A DNA stretch of 64,000 nt from Lonicera japonica. Lineage: Eukaryota > Streptophyta > Magnoliopsida > Dipsacales > Caprifoliaceae. Under the pieces are notes generated by a model. It searched no databases. It worked only from the letters and a program-made list of their open reading frames with translations, and was not told where the DNA came from. The DNA is taken from contig CM038470.1 of the NCBI GenBank assembly GCA_021464415.1, positions 31,672,122 through 31,736,121 of the forward strand, given 5' to 3'. This document shows positions 1-12,600 of the stretch, one piece after another (position 1 is the first letter of the stretch; each line of letters starts with the position of its first letter). Position numbers and translations under genes: made by a program.

Positions 1-224
1 CATTTTCTGTTATGAGATTTGGTACATTGATTTTGCTCCGACAAAGAAACATGATTATTGATTTGAGACACCCAAAAAGGAAGTGGGACTATTTTTTGAG
101 ATGGAGGAAGTACCATCATACTCTTCTTCTTCCTTAAATATAAAGAACAAGCCTACTTCGTGAACCAACAAGCTGTGGATCTTTGTCACATTTTACTATC
201 TCCTATCATCTTTCAGTTAAAAGA

Positions 225-434
225 TATTCCATCTATCCCAAATTAAGAGTCCACTATTACTTTCTAGGATGTCCCAAATTAAGAGCCACTTTCCTTTTCG
301 AAACATAATCAATGCACCAAATATCATGATAGTATCCAAGTTTTGTGTCTTAACCATTGGCTATGTTGAAACTAGTGTATCGTTAAAAATGTATGAAAGT
401 CAAACTAAACTGTTAATTTGGGACGGAGGGAGTA
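225..434. mobile_element. Stowaway-type MITE (copy 1)
   Basis: A roughly 210 bp element with imperfect terminal inverted repeats. The right end reads GGGACGGAGGGAG followed by TA; the left end is a degraded match (CCATCTATCCC) preceded by TA. Its body, with the motif CCCAAATTAAGAG repeated near the left end, matches a second copy at 52775-52982. The CTCCCTCCGTCCC-type termini and TA target site are typical of Stowaway/Tc1-mariner MITEs. It would lie in the intron before the exon at 491. Confidence 0.75.
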
Positions 435-490
435 TTTGGCTATTGTTCCAAGTCTTCTGACACTTTGATTAATCGCGTTATAAATTGCAG

Positions 491-614
491 GAAGGACTCA
501 GAACAAACTACGCAAATAGAAGAGCTTCAAAAGCAGAACGAGGAGTTGACCGATGAAAAGGAGCGTCTTTTAGAAGAGATCGAGAGGATTATCTCAGAAA
601 CAGGCAAAATGTGA
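491..614 (+). CDS. Terminal exon of a coiled-coil protein gene (5' part outside window)
   Basis: A good 3' splice site (T-rich tract ending TTGCAG) precedes an open frame of one leading base plus 40 codons ending in TGA at 612-614. The peptide is almost entirely charged (KDSEQTTQIEELQKQNEEL onward) with heptad-like Leu/Ile spacing, so it is the C-terminal end of a coiled coil. No start codon or other exon is seen between 1 and 490, so the gene must extend to the left. A T-rich 3' UTR follows, with AATAAA at about 1014. The tail is too short and too low in complexity for a family to be named. A fortuitous frame is possible, but the splice site, codon run and downstream poly(A)-like signal agree. 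Confidence 0.5.
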
Positions 615-1018
615 GACTAAAGTGTTCCATTTTTTCGCCATTTTCACACTCAAACAAGCAAAGGTTCTTGCTCTTGCCATCGCTAAAGAAAAATTTGGCA
701 GGCGCACCTTTAGGCAATTTCATTCAAATCGTACAAACATTCAGTTCAAGAGTTTGAATTACAACGCGAAATGTGAGAAGAATCCCCTTCTTATATCCCA
801 TCACAAGTGGGTTTTTCCTGTTTGTTAAAAGTGTAACATTGTGTAATTCTACTAGTATATTAAGTGGAATGTTCACAATTTACTAAAGTGGTTCTCATTT
901 TAATGGAAAGCTTGGGAACAAGCTAAGGGAGATTATAACTGAATGTAAACCTTGTTAAGAATGCATTGTAAGCTATTTGGATGCTTATTTTTTCTTTTCT
1001 TTTCTTTTCTTTTTAATA
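615..1018 (+). other. Probable 3' UTR of the coiled-coil gene
   Basis: Non-coding AT-rich sequence follows the TGA. A CTTTT-repeat tract lies at about 988-1012 and an AATAAA at about 1014. The 3' end is inferred only. Confidence 0.35.
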
Positions 1019-3667
1019 AATGGAAACTATCTAGCTTGATTATTATTTTTCTTTTTCAGTTTTCTAATAAATCAAAACTATATGCATGCTTAATATTAAC
1101 ACCACGCTGTGTATGAACCAGTACCCCCACCCCCCACCCCAAGAAAAGGGAAAGAAGAAGGAATCATAACAATAAAGTAAATTATTATTGCCCAGTGATT
1201 TAACATAACTGACAAGAAAACATTTAATACAACAATTATAACAACGATGTGTTATCACAAATTAAATAAAAATGCCATAAACAAATGACATAGACAAGTC
1301 CCATACAATTAAAAAGAGAAAAATGATAAATGCACACTTTGAGGGAAAAAAAATGCAAAGTTATGTAATAACAATTTTTTTTTGTGTGTGTCATTTGGGT
1401 TTTGCCCGATTTATTTTTCATAACACAGTTTGGTTCTCACTTTTATTTTTTTTGGACTTTTGACCTCCACTTTAAACGGATCAGTCAACCATTGGACAAC
1501 ATAGTTAAATGTCAAATATACGCCTTCTTGAAAATAAATAGAACTTGTTTATTAGACAACAATAAAAAATTCAATATTACTTTGAAATGTTAATTATATT
1601 AATGTTTTAAAAGGTATGTATAAATATAAAAGTTTTTAGTGTCCAAAAAACTTTATTAAATATTTCAACAAAAAAATTTATATAGTTTAACATAAACTAG
1701 TAATTAAAGAGAAGCGGTTCCTTGTCAGGGCGGCACCTTTTGATGGCACAAAGGAGGTCATGTAAGTCACGGCTCGACCTTAGTCTAACCAAGTTCACTT
1801 GAATTGAATTATATTAACAACTGACTGAACATGCAACAATAGTAATTTAATTCATTGCAAGAAAATTCAATTAGAACTTAAAAGAAAGTAAAAGTTAGAA
1901 ACAAAGTCACAAACACGTACACTTGAAAGAAACTCAGTTATGGACTATAATTTTTACGCAACCAAAATGATAGTTATACAAGTTAGCCTACAAAACTTAC
2001 GAGAGAGAAAAGATTAGAAAGGAAAACTAAAACGATGACATATACTAGACTTTTTATGTTAGATATTTTTTGACGGATTTTTATTTTAACTAGAAGTGAT
2101 TCCTGGAGCAAACGGTTATGGTATTTGACGGAGTTGATGTGACATTAAGGGTGGTTGGCTTGGTGGTGATGTGTATGGTGGGTCAGTGCATTTTCTCTAA
2201 GGGGTTGATTATGAACTTTTTAAAGTTTTTGGGGGTAAAATCCAAAAATGTTTGTTTAAGGTAAAGTTAATGTAATTTGTTATTCTTATTCTCACGTGCA
2301 TCAATCTCCAAAAGGTCTTGGGAGTCGGTCTCCCTAAAAGCACCTTTTTTTCTAATGATTATAGTTGTCAAAAGCTCAAGGCACACTAATGCGCCATAGT
2401 TCCTAGAGCCTAAATGCAAGGCGAAGACGCCCCCTTTTTGAAAGCCACTACATGCAAAAATTTAAAATATATAATTATAATCATAATTTATAACTACTCT
2501 AATGTCATATCATCTAAAACAAAAAATGTATATACAAATCATTTTTTTTCTAAAGTCATTTTAAACAAATGATTACTAAATTCATTCATACATAAAAAGA
2601 ATTAGGAGATTAGAAATAAAGGTGCTTATTTTATTCATCTTAATAGATTTTCATGAAAAACCTGTGTTTGTGGTGATGGAACTTGTGGGTCATTCCAATT
2701 AACAAAGTCTCTTTGGGCAAAACTTTTTTCAATGGGGTAAGCAAAAGTGTGTTGTGGAACCCCATCTTGTCAAGAGTATCCAATATTAAAAATAATACAT
2801 AATATTGTTTTTAAAATAAGGTTTCAACATAATTTGCTCTTAAATTAAATATTACATAACCAAAAAAGGAAAAGAAGGAAACAACTACAAGTAAAGGATG
2901 TTGTACCATGGTTATCTAAATAACCTTCTAAAAATACACTTTCAGCACACCAAATACAAGCAGTTCACTTCTATCTCAAAACTTCAACTGTACATTTTAC
3001 ACTTGCTCAAATACATTTGGCTATAAATCATATTCTGAAGACCATATTTCAAAACTGTTCCTCTACTATTACAAACATGTTACATTTATTTCACACCCCC
3101 AAGCACTTCTACTAAAACGAGTGCCTACTTCTATGATTGATTCTACACGAACCCTAAAATCTGAGCCCCAACACTGACCCTGCTTATGAGAAAGTATCTG
3201 ATTAATCACTTGGTGTACCATGTGACTATACCAAACCCACCGGTAACGTGCAACATAAGCCAAACATGAGTTCGGCAAGGCTTTGCCCCGAATCCAAATC
3301 TATTGACCCACTTAAGACTAGGTTCATCTGGGTGAAAAGAAACGGCCATAAAAACCACAACTGTTTTAATAATGACAGTGACACTAGTTTTAAGTAAGTA
3401 AACAAATTTGGACTCGCTTTCCCCATGTATGCATGGTGACACCCACATGGAGCTTCACCAATGGCTCTGGTGTATACACCATGTGTACCCAACATCTTAT
3501 CACCAATACTAGCCTTGCTTGCATGTTAATAATGCATTGGTTCAAGCTTTTAGAGGATTCCATGAGGATCTGCCAGCTGGCAAATATATATATATATATA
3601 TAATGTAAGTAGGGTCCGTTTTAGGGGCAGATAGGGTTGGTCTAGAACTAGTCCTCTATTAATGAGC
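1019..3667. other. Intergenic, no gene recognised
   Basis: AT-rich DNA with no coding exon I can support. A C-rich run lies at 1124-1139. A patch at 2361-2440 (rich in GGCG and GCGCC) resembles short decayed transposon pieces common in plant genomes. An (AT)n microsatellite lies at 3584-3602, just beyond the 3' end of the minus-strand membrane-protein gene. Confidence 0.5.
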
Positions 3668-6600
3668 TCAGAAAAGTTCGGGGAGGCCAAGCTTTTTCCC
3701 ATACTGAATGGCGAACCAACCCACGAACGAGAAGTACACTACAAGGAAAAAAGCTCGTTTTAACCGAATCGCATAGACTCGAGGGATAGAACACATAGCC
3801 TGTTGTACAAGTCTAGCCAAGCTTATGGAGATCAACGAAGTTGAAAAACCAGTTATAACTCCAGCTATTAAGTCCCATCTCCAGTAACTGGCTCTTCTTG
3901 AGTGGGCAAGCCAGGACATTAACATCCTCGAGCACCTGTCCACATAAAATTTACTATTAAAATTAATAGGCGTGCAAGTATAAAACAAACTTACACATGT
4001 AAGCATGAACATTTACGTGCTCAACCATTTCTATCCACTATGAAATATAATGCCAAATTTTCTAATTGATTGTTGAGTTTTTGCGAATAGGCTGAAGTTT
4101 TTGGAAGCCTGTGTGATGCTTAATTGACCTCATTGTTGGACTTAACCCTCTTTAGTTCAATGATTCAATCCATCCCTTAAACATATATCTATACAAGCTA
4201 ATTTGGTCATTTATTGGGTTTATTCCATCAGATATTCTTGAGATTTGTCCTTTAGAAGGAATCTCAGCGATAGGGGGTATCGTGAATTTTTGTCACTGAC
4301 TAATCTTACTAATGAAGTCCACCTTTGACACGACGATTTGGCTAGAAGGGTTTGGTTGGTGAAGTCAACAGGAGTGTTCTCATACAATTCATTTTTTGAT
4401 TTTCTGGCCAATTCACAGCCGGAAGTTTTTTTTTTTTTTTGAGAGGTTTCCCTAACAAAATTATGGAATAAAAAAAATATATAGAAAATAAAAACTCCAT
4501 AATCTTTGTTAGTAACCATCTCTCCCAAAAGCTTAAGCTGCTAGGAGAAGGAACCATAATGAATATCATGCTTAACACCCTCCCTCATGTGCGACCCCAT
4601 ACTCACACGTGGAGAGCAGACGAGAACCGAATTTCGAATTTCGCAGAACAGTCAAATTTAGGATTAACAAATGGGGGATGGAGATACCAAGGCTTGAACC
4701 TTGGACCTCCCAAATAATTACGCTTTGATACCAAGTTAGTAACCTTCTCTCCCAAAAGCTTAAGTTGTTAGGAGAAAAAACCGTAATGAATATTATACTT
4801 AACAAAAATATTTCAAAGAATCAAAGGCCACATAGAAAACAAATTATAAGGCTAGTAGCAGAAAGAGAAAAATCTGGAATTTACTCACAGGACGGAATAT
4901 CGTTTGAACATCTCAGTTGTAGAGGGATTGGTTGCCTGGCAATTAAAAAACCCATCCTGATATAGGTTGACTTTTGAAAGCCCCAACGTATACCAGCAAT
5001 CGTATGTCCCATTCACCTGCAGACATAGAAAGAACAAACTAAAACATGGCTAAAGACAAGCATGACATTAATCCTGACATATATAATCACATACAGAAAG
5101 TTAAAAATAGTGACGTGTATGTTTGATATAATCACATACAGAAAGTTAAAAATAGTGGAGTGTATGTTTGATAACAAACATGGACCTAGGGTAGAATATG
5201 TCTAAATTCTAGGCAACTATTTTCCTGAGCAATTGAATTCCACATAAAAGCAATTAACTGTGTTTGGTTGTATTTATTTTCTAGGTTGAAAATATGTCCC
5301 TTTTTCATGCAATGATGACACAATTTCAAACATTTGGGTTCCATTTGATAAAAAAGTTGGAACATAAATGAAAATACCACTAAAATTGTATGGGATGTTG
5401 GAAACAAAGATTAGTTATTTGGTAAGAATGCAAGATGCTCTTTTAATTTTTTGCTTTTTCATCCAATTCTTTGGGGGATGGCCAGATGGGTAAGAAAAAA
5501 TTTCTATGAAATATTGGAAAAGATGTATCTCTCTTTTTCTAACGTCTCATACAAATTAATGTTCTCAATCATTTTCCTTCTATTTTTACCGAACAGACCC
5601 TTGGTGTTTGATTGCCCACTTTTTACCCAAAATAGAACTTTTTTGCTCATTTTCCTTGGCGGAGGTAAGAATTCCAATTCCAAATATTGTGCATCATTCA
5701 ATTTTGTAAAGATATAGAAAGAGACAAATATTATTGAATTGATTGTTATAAAACTATTACAATGGAGACCCTTTATATAGGGTTATGAGAATGATATAAG
5801 TAAGGAAAATATAAAAACCTAATCAACATAGAGATTTAGAGATTGATAGTCAACTCTTATAAATGGTAAATATATAGATGACAACTAGCAAATATATATT
5901 ATATATATGTTAGCATCCCCCCTCAAACTCAAGATAGTAATATACTAACTTGAGTTTGGAAAGTATGTCTTGAAAGTAGATGAAGCCGATGAACAGTAAA
6001 GAGAGCAGTATGAACAGTAACTCAGGTGAACAGTAAACAAAATTATTATTTTTTGGACGCTCAACAGCTAAGGTTTACACGCTGGGATAGAAACACAGCA
6101 GCTAGGGTTTGCTAACTAGGTGAGAATCGAATCCTATTGATATGTGTTTACTTCCTCCCTCAAACTCAAGGTGGTATAGAGAGACCAACTTGAGTTTGAA
6201 AATAGATGATGGAAAGAGAAAGAAAAAAAAATAATCTGGGTGAATTGAGTTTGAAAATAGATGATGGGGTTAGTGGATATTGGTTGGGTATATATGATGG
6301 TGGTTTTAATGATGGTGATTGTTTAATATGGTTATGCTGAGGCAGTGATGGTGAATTGAGAATAAACCACTAGGATTGGCTAACGAGGAAAAAATAATAA
6401 TCTGGGTGGTGGTTAGGCAGCGGTGAGGCAACAATGGTGGATTGGCAGCAGCAACAGTAATGGCAGCAAGACAATAAGAGAACAGCTGGCAAAGGCGACA
6501 AGGCAAGGCAGTAAGACAGCGACTGCCAGGTGAGGTGGCAGCTGTGGTTTTCGTGACAGCGGAAGAGTATAGTGGGATGACTACGAACATGGTCCGGCGG

Positions 6601-9600
6601 GCGACAATGTGTATCGCCTGCCGGCAATAGCGGAACTATGACTAAGAACTCAAAATGATCTTATTTTGCTCTGATACCATGTAATGATATAGAAAAAGAG
6701 ATAAATATTATTGAATTGATTGTTATAAAACTATTACAATGGAGACCCTTTATATAGGGTTATGAGAATGATATAAATAAGGAAAATATAAAAACCTAAT
6801 CAACATAGAGATTTAGGGGGGTGTATTCAATTCAGATTTTAAAAGATTCTAACTGACTTTTTAAAATTCGTGGATTCTGTTAATTCTATGGATTGTTTTA
6901 AATCTTTATAGAATCTGACAGATTTTAATGCATGGATTCTTTTGGATTTCTGCAGATTTTAATAAGTTCATCAAAAAAATCAAAAATCAAAAATCAAAAG
7001 ACAAACAATAAAATAAATTAATTACGAGTTTAAAGTAACATTATCAAAAATGTAAAAACAATTAACGAAATACATTATAAAAATTCATGCTGCACCCACA
7101 AAATTAGACTTATCACCCCACTAGTATTTGTTAATGAAATTGACATGAATTGTTTTTAAAAATTTGAATGATAATTAGCGATCTAACCATTTGAAATTAT
7201 GTTAATGCGTGATAACCACATTAGTAAAAAAGAGAATTTAGACTTTATAGGGACAAAGAAAAAATTATAATGCGTTATCACATAATAAAAAATTTGGATT
7301 TTGAGAGAGAGGGGGGGAGGGGGAAGGGGGGAGAGAGAGGGGGGGGAGAATGTTGAGTAAAGTTCTTAAAGAAATTAGAAATCCATTTGAAATCTCTGGG
7401 TAAATGAGAAGATTTCAAGATGGATTTTTATGTATAAAAAAGGCTTTACAATCCACTAAAATCCACCACTAATTAAAATCCTACTAAGTCATTAGACTTT
7501 TGAATACCATAAGATTTAGATGGATTTTTTAAAATCTCAATTGAATACATCAAGATTTTAAAAGACTTTTTAAAATCTCAATTGAATACATCAAGATTTT
7601 AAAAGACTTTTTAAAATCTCAATTGAATACCCATGAACTTTAAAAGTCCATAAAAATCCTATAGATTCTAAATCCAATACACCCCCCTTAGAGATTGATG
7701 GTCAACTCTTATGAATGGTAACTATATAGATGACAACTAGCAAATATATTATATATGTGTTAACAGTACCAATGAAATTAGATGGAATTGGAACTTCCTA
7801 GAAAATCAGGATAGCAAACATTACCAAAAGATGGAAAACTGCATATTTACCACATTTTCCATAGAAAACTTTGCCAATCAAACACACCCAAATCAATCTG
7901 GTAGCATGCAAGTTTGAAGGATATCATGTGAGAAAGTAAAAATGTACAAGTTCCACAAACGCACCTTGAACTCATCTTTGGTCAACCATGCAGCACCGAA
8001 AGTGGGTCTACAATCAGGGGGAAGGGCCTCGTTAGGAGCTTCTGCCAAAGCAAGTTGTGCTTGACCTGAATGATCAATATATTCAACCTGAGAAATAGAA
8101 AGAGAAAAAATTAATTAATATCGAAACATTATTCAACGCGCACAGAAACAATTACTTGAATTGATTTTAAAAAAAGAAATGTCGAGAGGCTGAAGGCATA
8201 AGGTGAAAGTAATTTTGGGAAATACTTGATTCAATATTAGAGCACATTTATTATAATTTATAAGCAACATTTATTTAAACATGACAAAGTATAGTTCCAT
8301 AAACCATTATGCATTTCATAATTCCATATAATATACAACCACATTCCCCCACCTCACACAGAGAGAGAGAGAGTAAAAAACACTTTATGCTTTTCTAGGT
8401 GTTTGGAAGAAATGAGAAAGTTTGCACATCACAGCTAAAATGACCGAGTTAAGAGCTAAAAAGGCAAGAGGGGCAGGTTGGTAATTGTACACCAAGTTCA
8501 GAGCCGAGCCAGGCACTGGAGATGTTCCAAAGATTCCTGAGCCCCAGAAGTGAATAACAGTGGCTGGATTCAAGGGGGGAGAAGAAAAGAATGCTAATGA
8601 AGTTGGAAGCTAAAAACTGGAAAAGTAAACCTTCTAGGATAGATTCAGTTTTTAATCCGATTTGAGACCTTTTAATGAATTTAGAACCTATTCAATCTTC
8701 TACACAGTTCTACGTTTGGTTTAGCGAGCATTTGAATTAAAATAGCTAAAAATTCTTAATACAAGTTCATGTTCAATTTCTTCGCTTTCATTCATGATCT
8801 CAAGTAAGCAATCATTTATTATTTCTACTTAATTTTCAGCACAGTATAGTTGATTTTATCCTAGGGTTAGGGTGAGATAATGCTGTTAATTACTTGCTCT
8901 AATTTATGTGAATTAATTATCCTAAAAATATGTTTTATTTGCATAAAAAAAAATCTTCTTCCTAATTTATCTACTTTAAGCAATGTAATAAAAATCACTA
9001 GGAAGTCCTAGATCAGCGAGGGGGGGACTGGAGACTAGGGGATTAATCGATTTTTCGCTATATATTACTTTAAATAACATAATATAATAAAACACAAGAA
9101 ATCATACAATACATTTCAAAATGACATTAATTTCTCCAACATACAACCAATATGCATTTCCAAAACAAAAGAAAACAAGTTTAAATCCCATAATACCTAA
9201 AGTAAACATCAGGAAACACAATTTCAAACTTCAAACATATTAATAAGTTAATAACTAACATAAGAACCTAAAAAGCAAATAACTAAACTAATCGGCTAGG
9301 GTTCCTACTGAAATCGAGAGAGGGCGAAGGGTTACAGCAACTATAGAGAAGGATAGGGAATCGTACTATGTATCCAACAAAAGAAAGATGCCCAAACAGT
9401 GTCGTTTTGTGCACACAACAAAATAAAAGAAAAAAGGACCCAAAGAAAAAATCCCTGATCAGCCGACTAGGCCAATTAATCCCCGATTTTCTTGAAAAGA
9501 CTAGGCATAGTCTCCAAGGTGAAGTGCTAACTCCAGAGTAATCCCGAATTTTAGAACACTTGACTTTAAGCGAATCAAACTAAGGCTGGATTTTCACTAT

Positions 9601-12600
9601 AATTACTTGGATTCACTTTTTCATTTGTGTTAAACAGATACTAAATTTTGTTTAACCGGATATAGTAAATGCTTCACATTGTACACTAGCTTGACAAAAG
9701 AGAGTTTGATTTTTAATCTATTAATTAAATTGGACTTCAATCCTTTTAAGTCTTCCACGCTAATTATCTCGCGAGACTAGATTATTGTGAGAAAAAGTGG
9801 AGTTAATCATCATGAATATTAGGAAAATATGGTATTACAGAATGATTCCAACACCATAGTGCTTAGTAATTTAATCACTTGCTTAAGCAAACAATGATAA
9901 GCTAGATTAGGAATTTAATTATAATTAATTGTTATTGGATACCCCTGGGTAGGCCAGGTTCAACCTCACACTTATGACTTACCTAGGCTGTACTACAGGT
10001 ACAGGGTACGCTACCTATCCTGATACACAGTTTGCTGAAGGTACACTAAGCTGGAACACTATTTCGGTTGGCATACAAATTTTTATCCTCTTTGTTATAC
10101 ATAGATGTATATAATACAGTGGAATCCTTGATGTATCTAATATATGTATTTATATGTTGGTGCTTGGTAGGTATACAATATGTCTTTTTGTTGTCTTACT
10201 CTACACAAGTCAAAATAGGGGGTCTAGGGTTATATGTGCAATTTCTTGCCTCGTGACAATTCCGGCACCCCTCTACTTCTCATTGACCGCAACAGAGAAA
10301 TTCGAATATTCCAGTTCCCATACTTTTCTGATTAATGATTCCACACTGCTTTCAAATCATCTTTTGAGAGATACCTGTTATTTGTAATGGGAATGCAGTA
10401 TAAAAATATCTTAGAATCATTTATACCAGGAAAACTGCAAATATATTTAACACGTAATCCATCTAAAGTTTTGGTTTTCAACGGGCAAAGATGACCTTAG
10501 GGTTCATTTGATATTGAAAACACGACTATATTTATGAGAAATTTTCAAAAGGATGATGCTTTGCTGAAATATTCTCCATTCGTTTTCTGTTTTTTTTCCA
10601 GAAAAATCTATGACCCCATCACCCAAAGATATGGATTCCATAAAGGAAAAAAAAAACAAAAAATACTAGAATACCTCACCAAATCACTCTCTTTTTACAA
10701 ATTCTTATAAATTTAGTGTAATTTCAATCATTTTCCTAAATAACACACCCTTAGTTTCCAAGTTCTTAAAGTACTTTATAAATTCTACTGTAAGTGTGCT
10801 TGGGAACGCTCCAATTTCGCACTGTGGATTGGAATTGCAATTGGAGCTAATTAGTTAAACAATTGAACTAGAATGTGTCAAATTCTAAAGCTTGGGGTTG
10901 GAGTTCCCAAACACACTCTTATTCTTACAGTCCACATTCCCGTGGAGCTAAAACACACTGAAACGTTATGACATGCACTTCATTCTAGTCAACAAATATT
11001 GGCTTCAAGAGAACAGCAATGGGGGCTCCAATCTATAACAATGTTGTAATTAGTGATCACAAAAGCGAAACTTCAAATTTGCCAAATGCCAAAACCATAA
11101 TAGTAAAAATTATCTCATGGTTTTAAGAATTAGCATTATCACCTTAAATACTGAAGCCCAATAATAATCATAACGACATCGAAATTTCTTTTTCTCAGAT
11201 GGGTAAAACACGTGCTTGGCTTTATAGTTCAACAGTCCAAGTTCACACACCTTCGATGACCTAATATCCACAGCTGCAAGAAAATTAATATCAGTCAGAT
11301 TATGCCTGACATTATACATGAAGCTTTTACATAGGATATCCATCTAACCAGATTAAATTAATAATGATGTCAAATTATTTATTGTTTTAAGAGAGGATTT
11401 AACTGAACAACTAAACAGAAGATACCCTTAACAAATTTCATTTACCATCGAATCTGAAAAAAATTATGAAAGAAAATTCATTTGGCCAAATTGTGAATGT
11501 TGAAAAGCCATTTCATATCCCTAGTAAAGCCTCTGAATAGAATTCAGAATATAAGATAAGATCATAAGAAGCACCTAACACGGAGGGGCACAATGATAAT
11601 AAACAAAAATCTCTTCCAATGATAAATAAATATATCTTTAATATTGTGCTATGTAGTTCCATCCACAACGCACTTCAAATTAGTAGCCAAACTAATTAAT
11701 AATACTAATATGGTCAAATATTTCAAAAAATACACACGTAAGTCAAGAATAATGATCCATAAAAAGCATTATATAAGTTGGAAAACCAACACTAACAACG
11801 AAAAACAAACTTGAACTTCAATGGGCTATATAAATGCTCCACTGCAACTTTTCTTCAATATATCCACGACCAGCCATTCCTACTGCCTAACTTTGTCTTG
11901 AATTCGTATGAATACCTTATAAAGATAACTTATGATTTGAAGACATACTTAATTTCTTCTCCTGGCAAATTCATTTCTACAACATTAGATAACAACTTGT
12001 ATAGGATACATAGACCAAAATTAAAAAAAAAAAAAAGGGTACAGGTACTAAATAAATAAATTATTACATATGTTTATGTTAAAACAATACTGATATAGAA
12101 ATAATTGATAAGTTTTACTACAGAGAAAGAACAAAAAAAAGTAATAGTAAATTATCTCATATATGCATTTCAATTAGCACTATTTTGAAAATATTGTTCA
12201 TTTCTGAATTTAATTTTCAAACTTTAAAGTTGCTCTTATCCCCCTTCGTTTTCAGAAAATAGTTAAAAATATATCCATGGCTTATTTGGCCATATTTAGA
12301 AGTCAATTTTAAAATAAGCCGACGAATACTTAATTGGAGTACCCGATATTTAATGGGCCATATCTGGACCGTGCAATACTTCATTTCTGCATTTTTCAGA
12401 GTGTGAGATTTTTAGCAACACTAACATGAAAAATCCCAAAAAAAAAAAAATGGTTATCGGCAGATAGAGGACGCGTGAATGAAGAATTTGATAAGTAGGC
12501 TATGCATCAAGTATGTACAGCTAAAATTTGCTTATCATAAGTAAATCTAATATCATATTGTTAATACGAACATGATGTGGATACATCAACAAGAACAAAC

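Larger units (their letters stand above)
5705..7765 (-). mobile_element. Non-autonomous LTR retrotransposon with a MITE nested in one LTR
   Basis: The LTRs are direct repeats: 5705-5915 (211 bp) and 6680-7765, the latter interrupted at 6816-7687. In minus orientation the LTR runs from TGTTA to TTACA and is followed by TGGTATCAGAGC (6668-6679 on the plus strand), an exact initiator-Met primer-binding motif. The other LTR is preceded by TTTGAGGGGGGATGC, a polypurine tract. The interior of about 760 bp has no gag or pol; its open frames are composed of short biased codons. Without the nested MITE the element would be about 1.2 kb. It lies in intron 3 of the membrane-protein gene. No convincing 5-bp target duplication was found. 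Confidence 0.85.

Noticed and set aside
4680..4735. SINE with tRNA-like A and B boxes (GGTTCAAGCC-like)
   Set aside because: Paired 71-bp direct repeats, a primer site and a polypurine tract explain the segment better as a TRIM-like LTR element.
6306..6627. Two overlapping minus-strand open frames of 85-94 codons
   Set aside because: They lie in the interior of a non-autonomous LTR element, overlap in different frames and are made of short biased repeats.
7304..7350. G-quadruplex or telomere-like tract
   Set aside because: The G/A order is irregular and lies inside a MITE; low complexity is the simpler reading, though quadruplex formation was not tested.
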